Below are positions 1 through 10,739 of a stretch of 64,000 nucleotides of DNA, piece by piece. The DNA is from Cercis canadensis. Its lineage: Eukaryota > Streptophyta > Magnoliopsida > Fabales > Fabaceae. The notes beneath the pieces are model-generated. The model had not been told where the DNA came from. It was given only the letters and a program-made list of their open reading frames with translations, and made no database searches. The translations under genes were made by a program, and so were the position numbers. Location of the stretch: positions 33,972 to 97,971 of the forward strand of contig QAOA01001947.1 of assembly GCA_003255065.1 (NCBI GenBank). Reading direction: 5' to 3'. The number at the start of each line of letters is the position of its first letter. Positions within the stretch are counted from its first letter, which is position 1.

Positions 1-368
1 CGGTTTTCACCCCAAACCGAAACCGAACCAGCCAGAGAAACTCGGTTCGGTTTGGTTCGGTTTTTTGAATTTTTGAAAATAAAACCAAACCGAACCGAAC
101 CGGTCTAAATCGGTTCGATTCGATCGGTTTGGTCGGTTTAACCATGAAATGCCTACTGAAGTCAAATTTTCAAATTTTAACAGAAAGAAAGGCAGAAAAC
201 CTCCACATACAAGCAAATCAACCAAAAAAAAAATGAGAATTTAGTATCCTAATGCACAGAAAATCAATAATTAAATATCAAATGTAACAATGTATTATAA
301 ATTGAGATAAATTGAGACTCATATTAAATAAAACGACGTCGCATTGAAGCTATCGGTTCGGTTCGGTT
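1..368 (-). repeat. Partial extra copy of the short hAT derivative
   Basis: This stretch is nearly identical to about 453-815, including the GGTTCGG-rich ends and the AT-rich core, and it stops exactly at the N run. It is therefore either a second truncated copy or, more likely, an unmerged overlap between two contigs. The 72-codon frame on the minus strand is a by-product of the CGGTTCGGTTT repeats and is not a gene. Confidence 0.8.
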
Positions 369-422
369 NNNNNNNNNNNNNNNNNNNNNNNNNNNNNNNN
401 NNNNNNNNNNNNNNNNNNNNNN
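369..422. other. Assembly gap (54 N)
   Basis: A run of N sits between two near-identical copies of the same GGTTCGG-rich element. Confidence 0.99.
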
Positions 423-983
423 TAGGGGTGTAATCGGTCCGGTTCGGTCCGGTTTTCACCCCAAACCGAAACCGAACCAGCCAGAGAAACTCGGTTCGGT
501 TCAGTTTTTTGAATTTTTGAAAATAAAACCAAACCGAACCGAACCGGTCTAAATCGGTTCGGTTCGATCGGTTTGGTCGGTTTAACCATGAAATGCCTGC
601 TGAAGTCAAATTTTCAAATTTTAACAGAAAGAAAGGCAGAAAACCTCCACATACAAGCAAATCAACCAAAAAAAAATGTGAATTTAGTATCCTAATGCAC
701 AGAAAATCAATAATTAAATATCAAATGTAACAATGTATTATAAATTGAGATAAATTGAGACTCATATTAAATAAAACGACGTCGCATTGAAGCTATCGGT
801 TCGGTTCGGTTCGGTTTTTTTTCGGTTTTTATTCAGGCAAACCGAAAACCGAACCAGGGTTCTCGGTTTTTCAAAAAACCAAAAACCGAACCGGACCATT
901 TCTCTCGGTTTGACTCGGTTTGACTCGGTTTCGGTTCGGTTCGGTCGGTTTTGTCGGTTTTTCGGTTTTGGCTTACACCCCTA
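423..983 (-). mobile_element. Short non-autonomous hAT element (MITE-like)
   Basis: The element begins TAGGGGTGTAA at 423 and ends TTACACCCCTA at 983, a perfect 11-bp terminal inverted repeat, and is about 561 bp long. GGTTCGG repeats fill both subterminal regions. The core matches the right end of the 2.57 kb element at 6820-9387 in inverted orientation (ATTGTTACATTTGATATTTAATT), and its other end matches that element's left end, so this is an internal-deletion derivative of the same family. It lies directly in the integrase reading frame of the gypsy element to its right. The left TSD is lost in the gap. No transposase is present. Confidence 0.85.
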
Positions 984-1972
984 CTTCTGAGATGTGTTGA
1001 TATACCAGAGGCAAAGAGGATCATTGAAGATTTGCATGAGGGTATTTGTGGAACACATACAAATGGGCATGCCATGGCAAGAAAGATATTAAGGGCAGGG
1101 TATTATTGGTTGACAATGGAATCTGATTGCGTTAATTATGTGAGAAAATGCCACAAATGTCAGATATATACTGATAGAATCCATACACCACCTATACCTC
1201 TAAATGTTTTATCGGCACCATGGCCATTCTCAATGTGGGGCATGGATGTTATAGGCCGGATCGAACCAAAAGCCTCGAATGGACATCGCTTCATCTTGGT
1301 TGCAATTGATTACTTCACAAAATGGGTTGAAGCTGCTTCTTATGCCCATGTAACAAAAGGAGTGGTGCTAAAATTCATCAAGAAGGAATTAATTTGTCAC
1401 TATGGTATACCTAAGAGGATCATTACGGATAATGCGATAAATTTGAACAGCAAGTTGATGACGGAACTATGTGAAAGATTTAAATAAGACATCATAACTC
1501 ATCCCCATATCGCCCGAAAATGAACAGAGCGGTTGAGGCAGCCAACAAAAACATCAAGAAAATCATCGGAAAGATGACCATATCATACAAGGATTGGCAT
1601 GATATGCTTCCTTTTGCTCTTCATGGCTATTGCACATCAGTCCGCACTTCTACAGGGGCAACTCCTTTTTCACTAGTTTACGGGATGGAAGTTGTGCTTC
1701 CAATTGAGGTAGAAATACCCTCATTAAGGGTGATGATGGAGGTAGAATTAGAAGAAGCCGAATGGACACAAGCGCAATATGATCAATTAAACCTTATTGA
1801 AGGGAAAAGACTAGTTGCGCTATGTCATGGCCAACTCTATCAAAAAAGGATGATGAGGGCTCACGCCAAGAAAGTACGACTGCGTCAATTTCAAGAAGGA
1901 GATTTGGTGTTGAAAAAGATCTTACCGATTCAAAAGGATCATCGTGGGAAATGGACTCCGAACTATGAATGA
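984..1972 (+). pseudogene. Ty3/gypsy (Tat/Ogre-like) integrase, broken
   Basis: This is the C-terminal part of a gag-pol polyprotein. The first frame (984-1487) has the HHCC zinc region (LHEGICGTHTNGH, then CHKC) and the first two catalytic aspartates (WGMDVIG and ITDN). The frame is lost near 1485: the sequence encoding HHNSSPYRPKMN continues one base out of phase. The second frame (1520-1972) carries the catalytic glutamate (AVEAANKNIKK) and the C-terminal DNA-binding region up to GKWTPNYE, where a TGA ends it. The hAT element at 423-983 removes everything upstream. Family assignment rests on recognised motifs; a Tat/Ogre lineage is inferred from the integrase style and long LTR. Confidence 0.85.
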
Positions 1973-4096
1973 CCTTATGTGGTAAAGCGAGCTTTTTCTA
2001 GAGGAGTTTACATCTGGGAAATGGAAAAGAATTATTACGTCCTGTAAACTCATATGTAGTTAAAAATACTATGCATAAAGGGCATACTTGTATTTTCTTT
2101 CATTCAATCAATGAAGTTGCTTTGTGCCATTTTGCTTTCCTTAAAAAAAAATGAATAATTAACCCGCTAGGTTGAAAACTTAAAAAGGCAACCAAGACAA
2201 AAACTAGAGGGAAAAAATGAAATGAAGTGACTTAGTAGGTGAAAAAGTTGAAAGAAAGACATAAGAGAAGTCAAGGTCAAAGAGAGCAACACAAGCACTA
2301 AATATGGTGGAAGTTTTCACGGGAGTGAGAAATTTAAAGAAGTGGTCAATTATGCAAAAAGGGTCAGATGATATTCAGAAGAGCTAATTATAGGGGTTTT
2401 CAGAATCATATACTGGGGCAGCTGTCATTATTCATCTTAAAAGTTTTCACCGGAAGAGCTGGAAATCTTATTTTACCTTTTTTTGTCGTTGAATTCACAA
2501 TGCCATTATTGTGTCTTTTTCCATTTGAATGTTTAATTTTTTTCCATTTAGTCTATAATTATTTTCACCCGATTGTAACCCATTTTGCTAATTGAATATG
2601 CTTTCTCATGATGATTATATACTGAAATGTGAAACGTGTGTTAACTTTACTAAGCATATCAAGAATTAAGTATGTGAAATTCAAGAGCTTGTAGGGAACA
2701 CACTGAATTCCCGAGCATATATCAGTTGAGCAAAAGACTGACCTTGCAGAAGAGGAGTTATCTCAAGAGTAATATTATTGGTTATCACTTCGTCTCATAA
2801 GGGAAAAACATGGATCCAAGAGTGGGCTTTATCTTTTTACCGACTATTAAGACTTTGCTATTGTTCACCCTTGACATTGTCCGAACCAGTCATCCGGGGT
2901 CAAAGAAGTAAAAAGGAAATTTTCTAAAATAAAAAATGTTTCTCAAATTTAACATGTAAATTGACATACATGGAGCATGTATTGCATATCATCTCCATCA
3001 CCCATTTATTTTTTCTGCTGTTAAATCGAATTCAACTTGGTTGGGTCGAGCCCGGATACTCTGGGTCATTGTTAATTTTCATGCTGTTAAATCAAATCCA
3101 GTTTGGCTGGGTCGAGCCCGGATACCCTGGGTCATTATTATTTTTCTTGTTGTTAAACCTAATCCAACTTGGATGGGTCGAGCCCGGATAACCTGGGTCA
3201 TTTGTTTAATTTTCTTGTTGTTAAATCGAATTCAACTTGGTTGGGTCAAACCCGGATACTCTGGGTCATTATTATTTTTTCTGTTGTTAAATCGAATCCA
3301 ACTTGGATGGGTAGAGCCCGGATAACCTGGGTCATTTGTTGAATTTTCCTGTTGTTAAATCGAATTCAATTTGGTTAGGTCGAGCCTGGATACTCTGGGT
3401 CATTATTAATTTTCATGCTGTTAAATCGATTCCAGTTTGGCTGGGTCGAGCCTGGATACCCTAGGTCATTTTTTTAATTTTACTGTTGTTAAATCGAATT
3501 CAACTTGGTTGAGTCGAGCTCGGATACCCTGGGCTATCTGTTTAATTTTCTTGCTGTTAAATCGAATCCAGTTTGGCTAGGTCGAACCCGGATACCCTAG
3601 GTCATTATTATTTTTCCAGTTGTTAAATTAAATCCAGCTTGGATGGGTCGAGCCTGGATACCCTTGGTCATTTGTTTAATTTTCTTCCTATTAAATTGAA
3701 TCCAACTTGGTTGGGTCGACCCCGGATACCCTGGGTCATTTGTGTAATTTTCTTGCTGTTAAATCGAATCCAACTTGGTTGGGTCGAGCTCGGATACCCT
3801 AGGTCATTTGTTTAATTTTCTTGTTATTAAATCAAATCTAGCTTGGTTAGGTTGAGCCCAGATACCCTTGGTCATTTGTTTAATTTTCTTGTTATTAAAT
3901 CGAATCGATTATGTTTGAATCGAGTCTAACCTGTCTAGGTCTTATTTCGATTTTTGTGACTAATATTTAGTCGTGCTTAGCTTCTGTAAATACTTGCTTT
4001 CACTTCTACAAAATTTTCATTCCATGCCTAGCACAAATTTTGGATCAATTCCTTTGCTCGTTATTTGTATATAAATAGACAAGCAAAGGGGGCAGC
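1973..4096 (+). other. 3' untranslated region of the Ogre-like element
   Basis: This is non-coding sequence between the integrase end and the 3' LTR. It starts with remnants of the pol C-terminus (to about 2045) and contains AT-rich filler and the minisatellite at 3019-3960. It ends in the purine-rich tract GCAAAGGGGGCAGC (4083-4096), the expected polypurine primer for plus-strand DNA synthesis directly before the LTR. The short open frames here are not genes. Confidence 0.7.
3019..3960 (+). repeat. 66-68 bp minisatellite, about 14 copies
   Basis: Units beginning TTAAATCGAAT recur at 3021, 3087, 3153, 3221, 3287, 3355, 3421, 3489, 3557, 3623, 3691, 3759, 3827 and 3895. Each has a conserved core TTGGGTCGAGCCCGGATACC and ends GGGTCATT. 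The period alternates between 66 and 68 bp. The array lies in the 3' UTR of a Tat/Ogre-like retrotransposon, where tandem arrays are known to form. The copies have diverged by point changes and small indels. Confidence 0.95.
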
Positions 4097-5955
4097 TGTT
4101 GATACCAAAATTATGTAATAAGAAATAAAGGAAATAAAAAAAATAAAAAATCATAATAATAATAAAATGCAAAAAAAATATTATTATTAATAACAATAAA
4201 TTAGAAAAAAAGCAAAATTGATATCTCTGCAATCCTGACTCTGGGCGGCAATCTGTTTTCGGCGAAGTGTCATTCACCAATCCGGCACCACCCACCCTAC
4301 AGTGCCCTTGCAGCTTAAAATCAGGAAAAAACACATTAATTAATCAGGCAACTTGCACACGATTTTGGCTATAAAAAACCTCAGAATACACAGACATAGA
4401 GGACCAAAATTCTGAAACAAAATAGAGAAGAAAAAAAAAAAACACAAACAGAGAGCAATACACAAGACATACACAGCGGATACACAAGACACAATAAAGA
4501 CATAGGAAGAGAATCTAGAAAGCACCCAGGTATCAACACTATCTCTTTTTTTTTTTATGCTAAATTTTCTATTTCGTTGTTGATTTTGCACTAAGCAGAG
4601 AGTATCAATCATATATATATATATACAAAGAAAATAGAGTTTACCAAATTACCGAGCATCCCCAAAATCCCCAATTTGTTAAAAAAAGTAAAACCTAGAA
4701 ATTAAAGTCTTTAGGTGCATGCATGGAATCAAGAATTAAGCATAATAAAATTTGATTAAGACAAAAGGCAAATCCCATTAATGTGAAGATTTTTAGAAAG
4801 AGAAAGATTTTTTTTTCTAGAGAGAGAAATAGAGTTCGATGGAAAGAAAGAGAGAAATTTCTTGAGAGATTGAGAAAAGAACCCTTACCTTAGCCATCAA
4901 TAATGGAGAAATAGAGAGAAAACCTGTGCTTTTCGTTTGGATCAAGAGGGGGGTGATTATGGTAGACCTGCATCTTTTCCCTTTGTTTTCCGCATCTCCT
5001 CTCTGTTTCTTCCCGCATAGCTTTTATACTGATATTCTGATTTCTTTTATTTTTAAAGTGATTTACTAATTCTATTTGGTGTATTTATGTTTATTAGGCC
5101 TTATTGCTGTTATGTTTTTGTGGCCTTATTTTCCTTTGCTCTGGGCCGGAGAGTTTGGTTAGAATTTAGGTGTCCATTTGTTTCCATTTTCTTTATATTT
5201 GTTTGCTTTGGGCCAAGGCTGAATTAGGTCATTCAAGTAACATTATTTCAGCTCCATTTGGGCCAAAAACGAAGTGGGCCATTAGTTAAATATTTCAGCT
5301 TCTTTTGGACTGGGCTGAGCATGGTTATTGGTTTAGTGCTAGTGTTGGGCTAGTTTATTTTTGTTTTGGGCTTTGCTTATTATTTGGGCTTATGTATTTG
5401 CTGGCTGGACTTATTTCTTTTATGAGTGTTTCTTTTCTATTGGCCCATTTCATTTTTTTAGTCCATTTATCTTTGTTTGGGTTGAATCTATTTGGGTTAG
5501 TCTATTCTTTTTACTTAGCTTTACTTGTAATTTTGGGGTGTTATGTCTAGGCCCATTTTTTTTTGTTGTTTTTTTGAGTTCACATTATTTTGTTAGATTA
5601 CTGATCATTTTTATTAGGTNAAGTATTGCTTTATTTTAAACACACTGTTAGGACCAATTTAATTCACTTTAAGAGATAACAAAAGATTAAATAGGTAACC
5701 GTTCTAAGAAAGGACGTCGCAGGGTGCTAATACCTTCCCTACACGTAATCAACCCCCGAATCTAAACTCTGAACGTAGACCAAATCTTTTTGGTGTCCAA
5801 TCGTACTATTTCATTTGTTTAAAAATCGAATAAAACGATTAGTGGCGACTCCATTCTTTTCTTGCATATTATTGCACATTGTTAACTTTTTATTTCTTCT
5901 CGCATAGGGGGATTTCGCCGCTCCGCATCACGCTCCCGAAAGGGATTTTGCGACA
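4097..5955 (+). mobile_element. 3' LTR of the Ogre-like gypsy element
   Basis: The LTR runs from TGTTGATACC (4097), just after the polypurine tract, to GGGATTTTGCGACA (5955), 1859 bp. Its 3' end has the GTGGCGACTCC and CGCTCCCGAAAGGG blocks typical of this LTR class. The matching 5' LTR is to the left of the window. Sequence right of 5955 is defensin exon 2, so this is the insertion edge; the 5-bp TSD would be GTATT. A single N lies at 5620. Hydrophobic open frames at 5.3-5.6 kb are T-rich low-complexity artefacts. Confidence 0.85.
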
Positions 5956-6193
5956 GTATTTATCACTCAGCACCTCACATTTTCTTGCTTCAGTCTGCAC
6001 CATCATTTCTTCCGCACGGTCCATTCATTCAAAAGAAAATTAACAAAGGAACAAAGTAATGGAACGAAATTATGATAATGCACTTAGATAATCAAATTTA
6101 AAAGCGGAATATACCGTTAAAGTTTAAGAACTTAGGAGTAGCAAAGATAATGATAAGGAAGAGGCACAGACTAGCAAGTGATTTTTTCTCCAT
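5956..6193 (-). pseudogene. Plant defensin gene, cut by LTR insertion
   Basis: On the minus strand the ATG at 6193-6191 opens a signal-peptide exon (MEKKSLASLCLFLIIIFAT), the usual first exon of plant defensins. An intron of about 120 bp follows. Exon 2 then reads EEMMVQTEARKCEVLSDKY and stops at the LTR edge at 5956, after only the first of the eight mature-peptide cysteines. The likely donor is GT at 6131-6130, but its phase does not obviously match the acceptor near 6009, so either the splice sites are damaged or I have misplaced one. This is the only copy in the window that retains exon 1 and a promoter. The rest of the gene should lie beyond the left edge, on the other side of the retrotransposon. 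Confidence 0.8.
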
Positions 6194-6274
6194 GACTAAT
6201 GACTCAGATATTATAAGTATCTTACCACAATATTGCTCTCAGATTTCAGTGCAGAAAGTGATTAACTTGATGTG

Positions 6275-6284
6275 TTATATATAG
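6275..6284 (-). promoter_or_regulatory. Probable TATA box of the defensin gene
   Basis: Minus-strand CTATATATAA lies about 82 bp upstream of the defensin ATG, a normal distance for a short plant 5' UTR. The related 16.5 kb copy has lost this interval by deletion. Confidence 0.55.
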
Positions 6285-6706
6285 AGCTAGTTGTTACTGC
6301 TTAGCCTATTAAAGTCATTGATAGCCACTTGGTGGGAGCTGGGAAGTTGGAACTATGACGTAAATTGCTTGACCAAACTGCAAGAAACAAATCATAAATG
6401 AGGGTTTAAAAGATCCAGACTGGATATACTTACGCATTTCTTTGTGCATACTAAAAATAATGTAAATCAAAATAGAAAAACGATACATACAAAAAATTCT
6501 TATCAGGACATTTCACAAACTATGCATGGCAAAATAGAAAAAAATTGTGTTTACAATCATGGTGTAGATGTATCCTCATCCCATATAAAAAAATATTTAA
6601 AAAATTAAAATGAAAGTAAATTCAATTAAATTTTAAATTGTGTCATGTCCAGACCAGATAAACTTATACATTTCTTGTCCCCTATTGGTCAAAAAAACTA
6701 TTATCT

Positions 6707-6727
6707 TTCTCTCTCTCTCTCTCTCTC
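6707..6727 (+). repeat. CT microsatellite
   Basis: A short run of CT dinucleotides lies between the defensin upstream region and the hAT element. The rest of 6285-6811 shows no gene; part of it (about 6500-6650) matches sequence at 16840-16940 next to the other defensin copies. Confidence 0.8.
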
Positions 6728-6819
6728 ACCTCACCGTCAATGCCACATCCACTGTTCCACCAAAACTAAAAAAGCCCACATCATAACACTATTCCCATTC
6801 CTGATTTCTCTTTCTCAAA

Positions 6820-9387
6820 TAAGGGTGTAAGCCAAAACTGGAAAATAGACTCAACCGACCGAACCGGACTGAACCGAGGAAAACTAAACCGGACCAAGAG
6901 GGCTCGGTCCGGTTTTCGGTTCCAATGTCTGAAAAACCGAAGCATTTGGTTCGGTTTTTGGTTTCTATGAAGAAAAATTGGTGATAAACTAGACCGAACC
7001 AAGTAAAAGGGAAACGACGTCGTTTTAGTACATGAGGGCCTTCTGAACCTTCCCCTAACCCTAACTCTTCGACACTTCACTCACTTCACACAAATCTGAA
7101 ATTGAAATACTCTCCTTTCTCTACTCGAGTTCTCTCCTTTCTCTCCTCATTCCCTGACTATCCTTCTTCCTCAGACTTGAAGCCCTCACCTCGTCGTCGC
7201 CGCCTCGCCATCGCCGCCATCGTGGACAAGTTTTTGGCCAAGAATCAAGCTATCTTCATAAGGTACTGTGACCTTCACATCCCCTGCTTATATGTTAGGT
7301 TTAGTTAGGATTTTCTGTTTATATGTTTGATTATTCGATATATATATCAAGTTTTGGTTCTGGTTTGGTTATATTTATATGTTCTGCTTATACGATGGTT
7401 GCTGCATCTATTAGATGTTTCGAAATTTTGGAGCTTGATTACCTTGTTTTGGCAAGTTGTCTTTTTGTATAATTCCTTGACATGGTTCATGCCCCACCTG
7501 GTTGTTTTCTGAAGGATTTCATTTATCGGGCTACATATACATCTATAGATGCATACTGTATCGATTTACCTGTGGCTACATTTATCGGGCTTATCTATCT
7601 GCCAACTCTGTTTATTTTTGTATTCTTTAACATTGTTACTGAAATTATTGTATGTTTTAGTTTTTTGGAGTTTTATTTTCTTGTTATTTTCAGCAAAAAA
7701 AATCTTGTTATCTTGTTTGGCTTTTGATTTATTTTGGGGATCTCTTCTTTGTGGATACTCTCTATTTAACATTATTACAAAATGAGAACAAGGATATATT
7801 ATAATAAGTTTACTTCTTTGTTCTACCATTAAGAGAGCTTTTCTTGTGAATCCATTCTATATTTTTGCAGTTCTATTCTAGATGTTACTTAATCTATTTA
7901 GTTATAATTATTGCTACACTTTCTGAAGGTTTGCAAATAGAATTCTGTTCTATTTTGTTTTTCCATAATCTCTAATCTTACAAGTGTTTTTTCCCTAGGA
8001 TGCATTGATGTGCTTAAGTTTGACTATTGGTTGGCAATTGATGTATGTATATCATTCTAGTTCGAAAAACAAAAATCTCATTCTTAGTGTTTTATTAGGC
8101 ATCAACTTGTGGTCTTGCTTTTGGTCTTGTAAGCCATGTGGTGCTCAGAGTTTGTTTTTTTAACTCTGGAGATTATTCTTCCCCTTTTGAGATGATTTGT
8201 TTATTCTTTGGATTCTGAATGAAACTTAAATATAAATGAGCACATATAATGTTGTCTCATAATTAGAGGATAGAACATAAATTGGTGTTTTCTTGCTCAT
8301 CTATGTTTTAGTTTAAAGCAACAATCTGAGCCTGCTATCTTGATTATTTATTTTCATTGGTATGGTAGTTAAAATATTTATGTCCATATTACTGCTATAA
8401 GACTTCCTTTTTCTAGTGCTCTTGTTATAAAGTTTTAAAATGGAAAAGTCTGGACTCGTAACTTTCCTGCTCTTGTTCTAGTGCTCGAACCATTCTAAAT
8501 CTTGTAAGTCAGAAACACTCAAGGGATGAACAAGACATGGGGTTTCCGAGGGAAAGAAGAAAAAACTGTTTTTGTTACTTTTGGTGCAAGGAAGAGAAAG
8601 GGAAATGCAGCGGAGAAGCCAGAGTTGCAAATGAAATGAGAGGTGTTTTTTTTTAGAAGTTGTTGTGTTTGACAAAAGAGTGGAGGTGATTGTTTGATGG
8701 GTTTATGTTAATTTTTCCCTTTTATGAGCTGGGTTCATAGAACGTGGGGTGCATGTTGTAAGAAATGAGATGGGTTTAAGAGTGAGAGAAACAAAGTTTG
8801 AATTTTTTTTCTTTTTCTTTTTTTCAATCTTAGGAGGACTCTGTTTTGGTGAGGTTGGAGGCAATTGGATGGTTGCTGTCCCCTTTCGAAGGTTAAAGGA
8901 AGCTAAAGACCATGGAAGACAGATGCTTCATTTGAAGAATCAAGAAACAAAATTCAAGTAGAAATCATTTATTTTCTTCTTTTACTGAAGTCCAAACCCA
9001 AATTTTGGATAATATGTAATTTGCTAATTTATTTTCTGTAATTTAGAAGTTTAATCAACATTGAAATTTGGAATAAATTGTTACATTTGATATTTAATTA
9101 TTGATTCAGTGATTTTCTGTGCATTAGGATGCTTTATTTGTCTTTTTTTTTAGGGTTGAATTGCTTATATGTGCAGGTTTTCTGGCTTTCTTTTTGTTAA
9201 AATTTGAAAAATTGATTTTTGCAGTTTTTTGGCTAAAACCGACCGAACCGAACCAAACCGGTTTGGTCTGATTCGATTTTTATCTCCAAATTTTGAAAAA
9301 CAAAACCGAACCGAACCGAGATTATTTGGCCAGTCCAATCTTAGTTTGGGGTGAAAACTGGACCAAACCGTACCGATTACACCCCTA
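6820..9387 (+). mobile_element. hAT-type element, 2.57 kb, no transposase
   Basis: It is bounded by TAAGGGTGTAA (6820) and TTACACCCCTA (9387), and flanked by the 8-bp TSD TTCTCAAA (6812-6819) and TTCTCAAG (9388-9395). An 8-bp duplication is diagnostic of hAT transposition. Both ends carry GGTTCGG-type subterminal repeats and an AAACGACGTCGTTT palindrome near 7012. The interior is AT-rich. No hAT transposase frame (about 650 residues) is visible, only frames below 90 codons. The block 7080-7270, with a GC-rich Arg/Ala stretch followed by GTACTG, looks like a first exon and may be captured host sequence. The element at 423-983 is a shortened relative. Confidence 0.88.
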
Positions 9388-9444
9388 TTCTCAAGGCTAC
9401 AATGTTCCATTTTCCCCTCACTCCCACACTTGGCGGTGGGTTAC

Positions 9445-9720
9445 ATTAAACTCCATGAGGAGATAATATTGGAAATATGTGCACCCATCCCAAGACATAA
9501 GGGAAGGTCCACCTCTGACTTTGACCATTAGCAGATAATTTTGGTGATAGCGCTACCTACTCATTTGAAGAGATTCTGGTAAAATGTATGTCTTAAAATT
9601 TATATCATTGTAAATATTTTTTTTAAAAAAATCAGCAGTATGAGTTAGTTAGTTTTTTTTATAAAATATATAAACATAGCAATACAAGAAAATAGCATAA
9701 TAATAATAGTCATAAATAAT
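9445..9720 (+). repeat. Duplicated block A (copy 1)
   Basis: The sequence from ACATTAAACTCCATGAGG to AATAGTCATAA recurs at about 38770-39245, with an insertion in the second copy. It is non-coding. In the second copy it is directly followed by the defensin inverted repeat. Here the two are separated by about 6.4 kb that includes the LARD element. The remainder of 9396-9935 shows no gene. Confidence 0.85.
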
Positions 9721-9935
9721 TTTTTTTAAATAAAATTTCAAATTTTATCAATTGTTTTGAAATTTGACTCACAAATTCAATTTTTCAAAATGTTAACAAA
9801 AGCACCATTTTGAGGGCATGGATCCCACCAAATTTTAGTAGAGTAACACTAGCCCTTAGATAACATAACAATCACTTAAGATAAGAATCCTTTTTAAAGA
9901 TTGCTGAGCCCATGGCTCCCTTCTACTTGCCTTGC

Positions 9936-10726
9936 TGTCACGGGCCAACAGGTTCACCATTGTTAGACCGCGCGGCACTTGCATAACTCCTCTGAGAAAG
10001 CAAGTCAACCTCTCCCATTCGTTCTGACCCACACATGTTAAGTGACTAAGCACCCGATAATATACCCGAGGCTTGACAATAGCGTCTCTCGCAAGCACGA
10101 CAATGATAGCATGCACATTATAGCATCTCACGTATTGCACACAGTAAGCAAGCCAACACAATAGACACGTGCACACCAAAGCAAGCGTCACACACTTGTG
10201 AGCAAACATAAGGCGGCAAATATATAAGAAGAGGGGCTACTCCTTTTATTGATAGAAATGAGTGCAATACAATACATTGGCAATGTGTAAGGGAAGTAAA
10301 TAGCAACACAAAGCCTACCCCTATGCTGGCACCAAGTCCCACCCCAGGTCACAAGGCACCTTCCCCCTAAAGAGCTTAATTTGTGGATTCCCTCCTGGCA
10401 AGAGAATACATCATTTTTTCCACCCAATATAAGGCCTCTTTTTGGAGTTTCGGGTATCGAAACGCCTATTAAGAGATATGTAAATTCATCTAAATTCACA
10501 AACGCGGCCATGTATTGAACACCCGCACTGGACAAGCGTAGTGAAGTGAAAAGACCAAAATACCCCCAAACTTTACGAAAATGGAAAAAATTATACAATG
10601 CTCCGTTTAGGCTCAAATTTGGCGTGGAGCTTCTCTAGACTCCTCTTTATGTCTCTGCAAAGTTTCAAATCAATTGGAGTTATCTAGGTGCCCGAAATCT
10701 AGTTGTCACATTTGCGGATTGTGACA
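9936..10726 (-). repeat. 3' LTR of the LARD element
   Basis: 791 bp, from TGTCACGGGCCAACAGG to GGATTGTGACA. It differs from the other LTR at scattered positions, so the insertion is not brand new. A minus-strand TATA-like CTTATATATTTG lies near 10216-10230. Open frames of 74-142 codons lie inside both LTRs; they have no recognised domain and are probably fortuitous. Confidence 0.9.
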
Positions 10727-10739
10727 TTCTCCCCCACTT
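10727..10739 (-). other. Polypurine tract
   Basis: Minus-strand AAGTGGGGGAGAA abuts the 3' LTR. It marks the plus-strand priming site of the LARD element. Confidence 0.85.

Noticed and set aside
3019..3960. Regularly spaced repeat array resembling a CRISPR
   Set aside because: Units of 66-68 bp are contiguous and similar along their whole length, with no unique spacers, in a plant retrotransposon 3' UTR.
5305..5639. Hydrophobic 81-92 codon frames
   Set aside because: T-rich low-complexity sequence inside an LTR; no ATG context, domain or conserved neighbour.
10188..10616. 142-codon frame, and the equivalent at 14174-14485
   Set aside because: It lies within the LARD LTRs, is not similar to any family I recognise, and differs in length between the two LTRs.
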